In this document: in pieces, positions 9,321-16,423 of the stretch
How positions within the stretch are numbered: position 1 is the first letter of the stretch
How the letters are laid out: each line of letters begins with the position of its first letter
Source: Maricaulis sp048268525
GTDB lineage: Bacteria > Pseudomonadota > Alphaproteobacteria > Caulobacterales > Maricaulaceae
Assembly (NCBI RefSeq): GCF_048268525.1
Contig: NZ_JBLWVH010000019.1
Span: 1 to 64,000 of the forward strand
Length of the DNA: 64,000 nt
Reading direction: 5' to 3'
Translations under genes and position numbers: made by a program
Notes under the pieces: model-generated
Database searches by the model: none
Seen by the model: the letters and a program-made list of their open reading frames with translations, nothing else
Told to the model about the DNA's origin: nothing

Positions 9321-9431
9321 GATGTCATTCCTGTCGTGAAAAGGCGCGCCCTCATACGCTGCGAGGGCGTGGCTGGCCAGTGCTTATTCCGTGCGATGGC
9401 CGTGAAAGTCGAAGATGGCCGCCCGGCCCGG

Positions 9432-10688
9432 TCAGGAACCGGTTGGCGGTTCCGGGTCTTGCGGGGGCGGTTGCCGGGTCGGGCCGGTCGGCCCGTAGGT
9501 CGAGACCGGGACGTAGTGGCGGGCCGATGGCTTCGGCGTCGATGGCTCGAAGAGGTTCCGCATCAGGTCGGTACGCCGCAGCAGACCGCGTATTCCCGTG
9601 ATCACCAGCGAGATCACAAAGATGAAATATCCCAGGCGCCAGCCCCAGCGATTGGCCGTTTCCTTGACCCCGGCCAGATGGCTGACCGAGACGAAATACC
9701 ATTCCGGGCCGGCAATCCGGCTGAACGCAACCAGGAACTCGCTCCGGGGCGTTCCGACCACGCCGCGTGGTCGCGGATCGTCGCGCAGCAGGGCCATGAT
9801 CTCAACCGGGTCGATACCGATCGCGCGAGCCTGCTGCAGGGTCTGGCCGCGGGCGATCACAGCGCCGTCGCGGTCGAATACAAGATTGACACCGCCCGCC
9901 GGCGGCGCCTCGAGCGACGACGCCAGATGCTCGGTCATGTCGATCGAGGTGCCGAATGCCCCCATCAGTTCGCCATCGACCCGGATCGGTTTGCGACACG
10001 CCGTGGCCGAACGCTCACCTCCATCCGAGTAGACGAAACGGGACAGGCGGGTGCACTGCATCGCGCTTTCGGGATTTGTGTCCTGGCTGAACAGACGCGG
10101 ATCCTCATCGGCCTGAAGGTTGAAATCAGCCGGCGCCTCATATCGGTAGAATGCGAGCCGGTCCTCGCGGTCGGGCGCAAAAATCACGACGCGGCGGTCA
10201 GGCGTGAAATAGTAGAGGCTGGAGAACTCGCCCAGATGGGCTTCGCCGAATGCCCGGACCACATGGAAGCCGGCCATGTAGCGTCGCTGCTCCTCGGGGG
10301 TCATGGACATCCCGTCGCCCAGGAAGGCGCCGATCCCGAACACATAGTCGGCTCCGGGCAGGACACGGCCGTCGAAGAGATCGGGGTGCGACCGCCGGGT
10401 GCCGTCACCGAAATCGGGGAACAGGGCGTTGAATTCGTCGAGGATGTCGTCCGCCTCGATCAGGCTGTGACGACGCAGGAAAGCGGCTTCGGCGGCCTCG
10501 GCCAGGACACGGGCTTCGTCAAACAGCGTCTGCTCGCGGTCCGCCCTCACCCGGATATAGGATTGCAGCATCTCGGCCCGTGCCGCCGACAGCGAGGTCA
10601 TCAGGACGTTATGCGCAGCCAGCCCCGAGATCGCGGCGAAGGTCGCCGACAGGAGGACATGAACGAGAATGATGACTGCCAGACGCAC
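9432..10688 (-). CDS. Membrane protein with a large periplasmic Cache-like sensor region, no output domain
   Basis: A 418-residue protein. The GTG at 10688 has an AAGG site eight bases upstream; a longer frame reaches a TTG at 10730 without a ribosome site. A first membrane helix (about 4-26) is followed by ~330 residues outside, then a second helix (GYFIFVISLVITGIRGLL) and a short proline-rich cytoplasmic tail. The outer part resembles a double Cache/PAS-like ligand sensor: a long stalk helix ending in AEAAFLRRH, strands such as RRVVIFAPDR and GGVNLVFDRDGAVIA, then EFLVAFSRIAGPEWYFVSVS. Such sensors normally continue into HAMP, kinase, GGDEF or chemotaxis modules; none is present here. Confidence 0.75.
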   Translation of the reverse strand: MRLAVIILVHVLLSATFAAISGLAAHNVLMTSLSAARAEMLQSYIRVRADREQTLFDEARVLAEAAEAAFLRRHSLIEADDILDEFNALFPDFGDGTRRSHPDLFDGRVLPGADYVFGIGAFLGDGMSMTPEEQRRYMAGFHVVRAFGEAHLGEFSSLYYFTPDRRVVIFAPDREDRLAFYRYEAPADFNLQADEDPRLFSQDTNPESAMQCTRLSRFVYSDGGERSATACRKPIRVDGELMGAFGTSIDMTEHLASSLEAPPAGGVNLVFDRDGAVIARGQTLQQARAIGIDPVEIMALLRDDPRPRGVVGTPRSEFLVAFSRIAGPEWYFVSVSHLAGVKETANRWGWRLGYFIFVISLVITGIRGLLRRTDLMRNLFEPSTPKPSARHYVPVSTYGPTGPTRQPPPQDPEPPTGS

Positions 10689-10764
10689 GTCAGGGACCTT
10701 TTTCTTCCACCGCCCCCTATACACCGTCAAAAACTAATATCCGGTGATATTTGATGAACGGCCA

Positions 10765-11352
10765 TCAGCCCTGCCGTTCCGCCTCGGGCAGCGAATTGGC
10801 CAGACGTCGCACAAGCGAACAGAAAGCCGCCTGCTCACCTGAATCCATCATCCGGTTTCCCGACAGCGGCACGGCCTCCACCGACTGGCGCAGGCGTGCA
10901 TACACGCCCTTGCCCTTTCCGGTCAGGTACAGATGGCTGACACGGCCATCCGCCTGGGACGCCCGCCGCACGACCAGACCGGCCTCCAGCAGCGCCTTGG
11001 TTGCGCGGGACACGATGCCCTTGTCCATCGGCGTCACGGTAACGACCTCGACCGCTGTCCGTCCGGGCGCTTCGGCAATCGCCGCCAGCACCCGCCATTG
11101 CGACAGGTTCAGGCCTGCCTCGCGCTTGACGATGGCCGAGGTCAGACGGGCGACCCGATCGGCGAGGACGGTGACCTGGTAGGGCCAGTATTCATTGAGC
11201 CGGATAACATCCGGCACTCCGTCACCCGCCGGATCGAGGGTCGGCCCGGCGGCCGCTTCAGCCACAGACATCGGATCCCCGGCCGGGAAATTGTCCGGCA
11301 AGGAGCCTTCGGCCTCGGGTTGACGTCGGGATTGGGTTTCGGTCGTGCTCAT
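10765..11352 (-). CDS. MarR family transcriptional regulator
   Basis: A 195-residue winged-helix regulator. The core LNLSQWRVLAAIAEAPGRTAVEV, VTVTPMDKGIVSRATKALLEAGLVVR and DGRVSHLYLTGKGKGVY covers the recognition helix and wing of MarR proteins; a ~45-residue N-terminal extension rich in Pro/Glu is disordered-looking. It diverges from hppD across 140 bp that contains a MarR-like palindrome. This suggests control of tyrosine/4-hydroxyphenylpyruvate catabolism, possibly relieved by an aromatic ligand. That is inference from position; MarR regulators beside hppD are known in other alphaproteobacteria. Confidence 0.9.
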   Translation of the reverse strand: MSTTETQSRRQPEAEGSLPDNFPAGDPMSVAEAAAGPTLDPAGDGVPDVIRLNEYWPYQVTVLADRVARLTSAIVKREAGLNLSQWRVLAAIAEAPGRTAVEVVTVTPMDKGIVSRATKALLEAGLVVRRASQADGRVSHLYLTGKGKGVYARLRQSVEAVPLSGNRMMDSGEQAAFCSLVRRLANSLPEAERQG

Positions 11353-11363
11353 GCGGCCTTAAT

Positions 11364-11379
11364 AGTTGCAATCACAACT
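11364..11379. promoter_or_regulatory. Candidate MarR operator between marR and hppD
   Basis: AGTTG-CAATCA-CAACT is a perfect 5-bp inverted repeat with a 6-bp spacer, 12 bp upstream of the marR start codon. A second pair, GTTGC (11365) and GCAAC (11390), overlaps it. Its size and place suit autorepression by the MarR protein and joint control of hppD. Confidence 0.45.
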
Positions 11380-11492
11380 TGACGCAATAGCAACAAACGA
11401 GCTAGTCAACGCCCCAATCGACAACGGCACGCCGCCGCTGCGACGCCGGATGCGTCACGCTGGCGTACCCCCACCCTTGCTGGAGACACGAC

Positions 11493-12572
11493 ATGGCCGA
11501 CCTGTTTGAAAACCCGATGGGACTTTGCGGTTTCGAGTTTGTTGAGTTCACCGCGCCGGAACGGGGCGTGATCGAGCCGGTGTTCCAGGCGATGGGCTTT
11601 TCCCACATTGCCAATCACCGCTCCAAGGATGTTGAGCTGTGGCGCCAGGGCGGGATCAACTTCCTGATCAATTACGAGCCCGACACCCAAGCCTCCTTCT
11701 TCGCCAAGGAACATGGCCCGTCGGCCTGCGGCATGGGTTTCCGCGTCAAGGACGCGGCACTGGCCTACGACGAATGCCTCGAGCGCGGCGCCGAACCGGT
11801 CATGACCGAGCCGGGCATTTCCGAACTCGTCATCCCGGCGGTCAAGGGTATTGGTGGCGCATCGGTCTACCTGATCGACCGCTTCGAGGACGGCAAGTCG
11901 ATCTATGACATCGATTTCGTCTATCTCGACGGCGTCGACATCCACCCCGAAGGCTGTGGCTTCAACGTGATCGATCACCTGACCCACAATGTCTACAAGG
12001 GCCGGATGGACTATTGGGCCAAGTATTACGAGGACCTCTTCAATTTCCGCGAGATCCGCTATTTCGACATCAAGGGCGAATATACCGGCCTGGTCTCGCG
12101 CGCCATGACGGCGCCGGACGGCCTGATCCGCATCCCGCTGAACGAAGAGAAATCCGAAGCGGTCGGCCAGATCGAGGAATATCTGCGCGAGTACAAGGGT
12201 GAAGGCATCCAGCACATCGCCTTCTCCTGCGACAATCTGATTGAATGCTGGGACCGCCTGAAAAAGGCCGGAACCGAATTCATGACCGCACCGCCGGCCA
12301 CCTATTACGACATGCTGGAAGACCGCCTGCCGGGCCATGGCGAGCCAACCGAAGAGTTCAAAAAGCGCGGCATCCTGCTCGACGGCACCACCGAAGGCGG
12401 CCAGCCGCGTCTGCTGCTGCAGATATTCTCGGGCAAGGCGATCGGTCCGATCTTCTTCGAATTCATCCAGCGCAAGGAAGATGAGGGCTTCGGCGAGGGC
12501 AATTTCAAGGCCCTGTTCGAGTCGATCGAGCGCGACCAGATCGAACGCGGCGTCATCAACGCAGCCGAGTAG
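11493..12572 (+). CDS. hppD: 4-hydroxyphenylpyruvate dioxygenase
   Basis: A 359-residue Fe(II) dioxygenase (EC 1.13.11.27) that turns 4-hydroxyphenylpyruvate into homogentisate in tyrosine degradation. The iron triad is in place: His162 (IDHLTH), His241 (IQHIAF) and Glu323 (IFFEFIQRK), one residue off the Pseudomonas numbering. The C-terminal gate helix region (GFGEGNFKALFESIERDQIERG) is complete. A GCTGGAGAC site precedes the ATG. It forms an operon with the VOC gene 9 bp downstream and diverges from the MarR gene. Confidence 0.97.
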   Translation: MADLFENPMGLCGFEFVEFTAPERGVIEPVFQAMGFSHIANHRSKDVELWRQGGINFLINYEPDTQASFFAKEHGPSACGMGFRVKDAALAYDECLERGAEPVMTEPGISELVIPAVKGIGGASVYLIDRFEDGKSIYDIDFVYLDGVDIHPEGCGFNVIDHLTHNVYKGRMDYWAKYYEDLFNFREIRYFDIKGEYTGLVSRAMTAPDGLIRIPLNEEKSEAVGQIEEYLREYKGEGIQHIAFSCDNLIECWDRLKKAGTEFMTAPPATYYDMLEDRLPGHGEPTEEFKKRGILLDGTTEGGQPRLLLQIFSGKAIGPIFFEFIQRKEDEGFGEGNFKALFESIERDQIERGVINAAE

Positions 12573-12581
12573 GAGGACATC

Positions 12582-13115
12582 ATGTCCGTCAACATCAAGC
12601 GCATCCACCACGTCGCCTATCGCTGCAAGGACGCGAAAGAGACGGTCGAGTTCTACCAGCGTGTCATGGGCATGGATTTCAAGCTCGCCATTGCCGAGAA
12701 TGAAGTCCCCTCGACCAAGGCGCCCGACCCCTACATGCACGTCTTCCTCGACGCCGGCATGGGCAATGTCCTGGCCTTTTTCGAACTGCCCAACTCGCCG
12801 GAAATGGGCCGCGACGGCAATACACCGGAATGGGTCCAGCACATCGCTTTCGAAGTCGAGGACATGGACGCACTTTTGGCCTCCAAGGCCCATATCGAGG
12901 CGCAAGGCCTGGATGTGCTCGGCCCGGTCAATCACGGCATCTTCAAGTCGATCTACTTCTTCGACCCGAATGGCCACCGTCTGGAACTCGCCGCCAACAC
13001 CGGCACCGACGAGCAGATGGCTGAACTGAAACGCGTCGCCCCGGCGATGATCGAGGAATGGAGCCAAACCAAGCGCGCGCCCAAGCACGCAGCCTGGCTC
13101 CACGAGCAGGACTAG
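12582..13115 (+). CDS. VOC/glyoxalase-fold metalloprotein linked to hppD
   Basis: A 177-residue vicinal-oxygen-chelate protein with two beta-alpha-beta-beta-beta modules. Metal-ligand positions are visible: IHHVAY at the N-terminus, VQHIAFEV in the second module and HRLELA near residue 145. The ATG has an AGGAGG site and follows hppD by 9 bp, so the two are co-expressed. VOC proteins of this type often sit with homogentisate-pathway genes, but the exact reaction (isomerase, dioxygenase-like or lyase) cannot be read from sequence. The C-terminal ~35 residues (PAMIEEWSQTKRAPKHAAWLHEQD) extend past the fold. Confidence 0.85.
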   Translation: MSVNIKRIHHVAYRCKDAKETVEFYQRVMGMDFKLAIAENEVPSTKAPDPYMHVFLDAGMGNVLAFFELPNSPEMGRDGNTPEWVQHIAFEVEDMDALLASKAHIEAQGLDVLGPVNHGIFKSIYFFDPNGHRLELAANTGTDEQMAELKRVAPAMIEEWSQTKRAPKHAAWLHEQD

Positions 13116-13150
13116 CATCCCCCAAACCCGCTGGACCTGTCATGACCTCT

Positions 13151-13182
13151 CGCCCCGTCTGCCCGGACGGGGCGTTTTCTTT
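13151..13182 (+). terminator. Rho-independent terminator after hppD operon
   Basis: A perfect 9-bp stem CGCCCCGTC/GACGGGGCG (13151-13159 with 13166-13174) with a 6-base loop is followed by TTTTCTTT. It lies 36 bp after the VOC stop codon. Confidence 0.9.
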
Positions 13183-13277
13183 GCCCGATGCCCCGGCTCG
13201 ACCGGGTCCCGCGTCAGCTTGCCTATTCTGCCAATATGGTCAGGATGCGACGCAAGCGCCGGGGGAAATCGGAACAG

Positions 13278-15113
13278 ATGTTGGGATTGATTGCCGAATT
13301 GCGCCGCCGCAGCGTGTTTCGCGTCGCCGCCGCCTATCTGGTGGTCGCCTGGCTGATCATGCAGGTCGTCGCCACCATCGGCACCGCCGCCGGCCTGCCC
13401 GACTGGGCCGACAGTCTGGCGCTGGTCATTCTTGTCGCCGGTTTTCCGGTCGTGGCCTTCATCGCCTGGGCGTTCGAGCTGACGCCCGACGGCATGAAGA
13501 AGACCGGGGCCGTTGACGACCCGGGCGGGTTCAAGCCGCTCGGTCCCGGTGATTATGTGCTGATCGCCGCAGTCCTGGTCGTCCTGGGCATTGGTGGCGC
13601 GCAACTGCTCACCGCTCCTGGCGGGGCGGCGAATAATGCCGGGCCGGAGATGGCGATCGCCGCACCCCTGCCGGACACGCCAGAAGTCTCCGATTCCTCG
13701 ATCGCGGTCCTGCCTTTCGCCGATCTCTCCCCGGACGGCGACCAGCAATATTTCTCCGACGGGATTGCCGAGGAAATCCTCAATGTCCTGGTGCGCATTG
13801 ACGGGCTGGATGTCGCCTCGCGCACCTCGGCCTTCCAGTATCGCGGCGAGACCTATTCCATCCCGCAAATTGCTGAAGGTCTGGGGGTCCGCCATGTCCT
13901 GGAAGGATCCGTCCGCCGCGATGGCGAGACGGTGCGCATAACCGCCCAGCTGATCGATGCGCCTGACGACCGGCATTTGTGGTCGCAGACCTATGACCGT
14001 CCGCTCACCGCCGGCGCGATCTTCGCAGTACAGGATGAAATCGCGACGGCCATCGTTGCGGCGCTGCGCGAATTCCTGGATGAGACCGCCCCTGCGCCGG
14101 TCGTCACGGTTGCGGCTGTTACCGATGATGTCGACGCCTATTCCCTCTATCTGGAGGCGCGGGCCCTCTATCTGGGCCGACGCGAGCTCGACCGGGCCAT
14201 GGAATTGCTGGACCAGGCGATTGCCCGGGATCCGGACTTTGCTCAGGCCCATGCCGTTCGCGCCGCGGCAACGCTCTTGCTCGACGAGTTCATGGAAACC
14301 GACCACACTTGGGAGGCCCTGAACGATGAAGCAGGCCGGTTCGCGCGAAACGCGCTCGCCATCGACCCGAACAACGCGACCGCCCTCGCCGTGCTCGCCA
14401 ATTCCCAGGCGATGGAATCCCGGCGCTTGGGGTCACGGGCGGATTACGCTGGCATCATCGCCCAGTATGACCGCGCGCTCGAAATCGACCCTCATGACGG
14501 ATCGGCGCGCAATTGGCGTGGGTTGGTCTATATGGACATCGGCTATCTGGACCGGGCGCTGGCCGATTTTCAGACCTGCCAGTTGCACGAACCCCGTTAT
14601 TCGCCGTGCGTCGAAAACGGCTATGAGACGCTTTATGCAATGGGACGAACCGATGAGGCGTTCGCGGCATTCAGGCAGACCCTGTCAGCCGGTCTCGCCA
14701 CAGGCGAATGGCTGAATTTCGGAATGCTGGCCCGCTTCGGGGAAGAGATCACCTTCACCAATGGCCTCAACATGTCGTCCGTCCTGCCGCGCTATTCGCG
14801 CGCCGGCGAAATCTACCAAGCCTACCTCAATCTGGACGAAGACCATTCCGCACTGGGTGCCGACGCCTGGCGCCATGCCGCCAGCATTGGCAATGAGGCG
14901 ACCCTGAGCGTCGAACAATTACTGCTGCCTCTCGATCCGACAGGCAGCGATGCCATTCCCTTCATCTATTGGTACCCGGAATTGCGCGCGTGGCGACAGT
15001 CCGACACCTTCCGGAACAGAATTCGCCAGTCGGGCCTTCTCGACTTCTGGCGCGCGCACGGCTTCCCGCCGCAATGCCGGCCGGTCGGCACCGACGACTT
15101 CGCCTGTGACTGA
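13278..15113 (+). CDS. Membrane-anchored TolB-like/TPR protein (copy 1)
   Basis: A 611-residue protein. The start MLGLIAELRRRSVFRVAAA matches the N-terminus of its paralogue at 16424, so upstream in-frame ATGs (13188, 13236) are not used; GGGGGAAA lies nine bases before it. Three hydrophobic helices occupy roughly residues 14-35, 45-67 and 92-112. A TolB/FlgO-like domain follows (IAVLPFADLSPDGDQQYFSDGIAEEIL, then LGVRHVLEGSVRRDGETVRITAQLID and HLWSQTYDR), then TPR repeats from about 285 (LDRAMELLDQAIARDPDFAQAHAVRA, YDRALEIDPHDGSARNWRGLVYMDIGY). This layout is common in Maricaulis/Hyphomonas-type genomes, sometimes with cyclase or HTH modules. None is fused here, but a LuxR-type gene overlaps its end. 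Confidence 0.85.
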   Translation: MLGLIAELRRRSVFRVAAAYLVVAWLIMQVVATIGTAAGLPDWADSLALVILVAGFPVVAFIAWAFELTPDGMKKTGAVDDPGGFKPLGPGDYVLIAAVLVVLGIGGAQLLTAPGGAANNAGPEMAIAAPLPDTPEVSDSSIAVLPFADLSPDGDQQYFSDGIAEEILNVLVRIDGLDVASRTSAFQYRGETYSIPQIAEGLGVRHVLEGSVRRDGETVRITAQLIDAPDDRHLWSQTYDRPLTAGAIFAVQDEIATAIVAALREFLDETAPAPVVTVAAVTDDVDAYSLYLEARALYLGRRELDRAMELLDQAIARDPDFAQAHAVRAAATLLLDEFMETDHTWEALNDEAGRFARNALAIDPNNATALAVLANSQAMESRRLGSRADYAGIIAQYDRALEIDPHDGSARNWRGLVYMDIGYLDRALADFQTCQLHEPRYSPCVENGYETLYAMGRTDEAFAAFRQTLSAGLATGEWLNFGMLARFGEEITFTNGLNMSSVLPRYSRAGEIYQAYLNLDEDHSALGADAWRHAASIGNEATLSVEQLLLPLDPTGSDAIPFIYWYPELRAWRQSDTFRNRIRQSGLLDFWRAHGFPPQCRPVGTDDFACD

Positions 15114-15588
15114 GCCGAACCGCATACGCGGCGTCTGGCGCCCCATCCTCCTCTATGCCGTCGCGCTGGCACTCGCTGTCTTCGTGCTGGAATGGCTGCA
15201 ATATCGTTTCTGGACCCGGGCCATCGGCATCGAGCTGCTGGTTGGTCTGGTTGGTCTGGGCTGCGTCGGCTTGGGTGTCTGGGTCGGGATGCGGCTCACG
15301 CGCCAGGCGCCGCCCGCGCCCTTCGTGCGCAATGAGGCGGCGCTGAAGTCCCTTGCCATCACGCCGCGCGAGCTGGACGTGCTGGAGGCGCTCGTCAGCG
15401 GTGATGGCAACAAGGAACTCGCCCGCACGCTCGGCGTCTCGCCCAACACGGTGAAGACCCATATCGCCCGCCTGTTCGACAAGCTCGACGTCACCAGCCG
15501 CATCCAGGCGATCGAGACTGCCCGCGACCTGCGCCTGATCCCGGCGGCGGGCGATGCCACCGCCCCCCAGACCCGGTCAAACGGGTGA
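15106..15588 (+). CDS. LuxR-type helix-turn-helix protein with two membrane helices
   Basis: A 160-residue protein starting at a GTG that overlaps the preceding gene by 8 bp, implying translational coupling. Two membrane helices (about 8-28 and 36-54: PILLYAVALALAVFVLEWLQ and IGIELLVGLVGLGCVGLGVWVGM) are followed by a GerE/LuxR domain: LAITPRELDVLEALVSGDGNKELARTLGVSPNTVKTHIARLFDKLDVTSRIQAIETAR, with the typical recognition helix NTVKTHIARL. It has no receiver or ligand-binding domain, so it is a membrane-tethered DNA-binding protein. The upstream TPR membrane protein is a plausible sensing partner (inference). Confidence 0.88.
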   Translation: MTEPNRIRGVWRPILLYAVALALAVFVLEWLQYRFWTRAIGIELLVGLVGLGCVGLGVWVGMRLTRQAPPAPFVRNEAALKSLAITPRELDVLEALVSGDGNKELARTLGVSPNTVKTHIARLFDKLDVTSRIQAIETARDLRLIPAAGDATAPQTRSNG

Positions 15589-15691
15589 TTTCGTCACAAT
15601 CACCCATCGGGGTGACGACGCGCGGCGCGGGACCGGCAGGCTGGACCGGTCCATCAAACACGGAGGCGCCCGACCGGGCGATATCGACATC

Positions 15692-16222
15692 ATGACCCGC
15701 ATCATTCTCGTTTTCGGCTGCATCGCCGGCAGCCTTGTCGCCCTGTTCCTGATCCTCGGCATGACATTGCTGGCCGGGTCTGACGGCGTTGGCTCGGAAG
15801 CCATCGGCTATCTGGGCATGTTGCTGTCGCTGTCCATCATCTTCATCGCCATCAAGCGCCATCGCGACATCAATCTGGGCGGCGTGATCCGCTTCTGGCC
15901 GGCCCTGGCCCTGGGCCTCGGCGTTGCCGCCCTGGCCGGTGTTTTCTACGTCGTCGCCTGGGAGATCTATTTCAACGCCACCGACCGCGCCTTCATGGAG
16001 GCTTATCTCAACGGCCAGCTCGCCGCCCGCGAAGCCGCCGGCGCAACCGCTGCGGAACTGGCTGCCGTCCGCGACGAGATGACCGCCATGATGGAGCTGT
16101 ACGGCAATTGGTGGTTCCGCCTGCCGATGACCTTCATCGAGATCTTCCCGATCGGCGTGCTGGTCAGCCTGATCTCCGCGGCCCTGTTGCGCAACCGCAA
16201 ACTCCTGCCGCACCGCGCCTGA
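15692..16222 (+). CDS. DUF4199 family membrane protein
   Basis: A 176-residue protein starting MTRIILVFGCIAGSLVALFL. Four hydrophobic segments are visible: near 4-27, 34-53, 66-90, and the C-terminal IEIFPIGVLVSLISAALLRN. The layout, with KRHRDINLGGVIRFWPAL after helix 2 and a charged helix before the last segment, fits DUF4199, a family of unknown function. Upstream in-frame ATGs extend into the LuxR gene and lack support. It lies 103 bp after the LuxR-type gene on the same strand. Confidence 0.85.
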   Translation: MTRIILVFGCIAGSLVALFLILGMTLLAGSDGVGSEAIGYLGMLLSLSIIFIAIKRHRDINLGGVIRFWPALALGLGVAALAGVFYVVAWEIYFNATDRAFMEAYLNGQLAAREAAGATAAELAAVRDEMTAMMELYGNWWFRLPMTFIEIFPIGVLVSLISAALLRNRKLLPHRA

Positions 16223-16246
16223 CCCGGCCTCTCGCGAGCGCAAACC

Positions 16247-16274
16247 GGGCGTCCGTCAGCCCTGACGGGCGCCC
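16247..16274 (+). terminator. GC-rich hairpin after the DUF4199 gene
   Basis: GGGCGTCCGTCAG (16247-16259) pairs with CTGACGGGCGCCC (16262-16274) with one mismatch. It lies 25 bp after the DUF4199 stop. No T-run follows, so it is a weak terminator or an RNA-stabilising hairpin. Confidence 0.4.
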
Positions 16275-16423
16275 GCCCTGCAATCCGGGACGGCAAGTAT
16301 CGTGGTCCCGCTTTTGTAATCAGGGGTTTTGGTGCAGTGTGCGGCTCAATCCAGGGGGGATTGCGCCATCATGATCAACAGCTTGCCCAGTGCATTGGAT
16401 ATCGCGAAAGCGATGGGCGACGC

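Noticed and set aside
8010..10754. A 914-codon open frame on the plus strand
   Set aside because: It is antisense to typA and the Cache-like gene, which both have strong family support. Long antisense frames are common at this GC content; the translation is of mixed low complexity with no motif.
11406..13118. A 570-codon frame antisense to hppD and the VOC gene
   Set aside because: Both sense genes have complete active sites; the antisense protein is compositionally a shadow.
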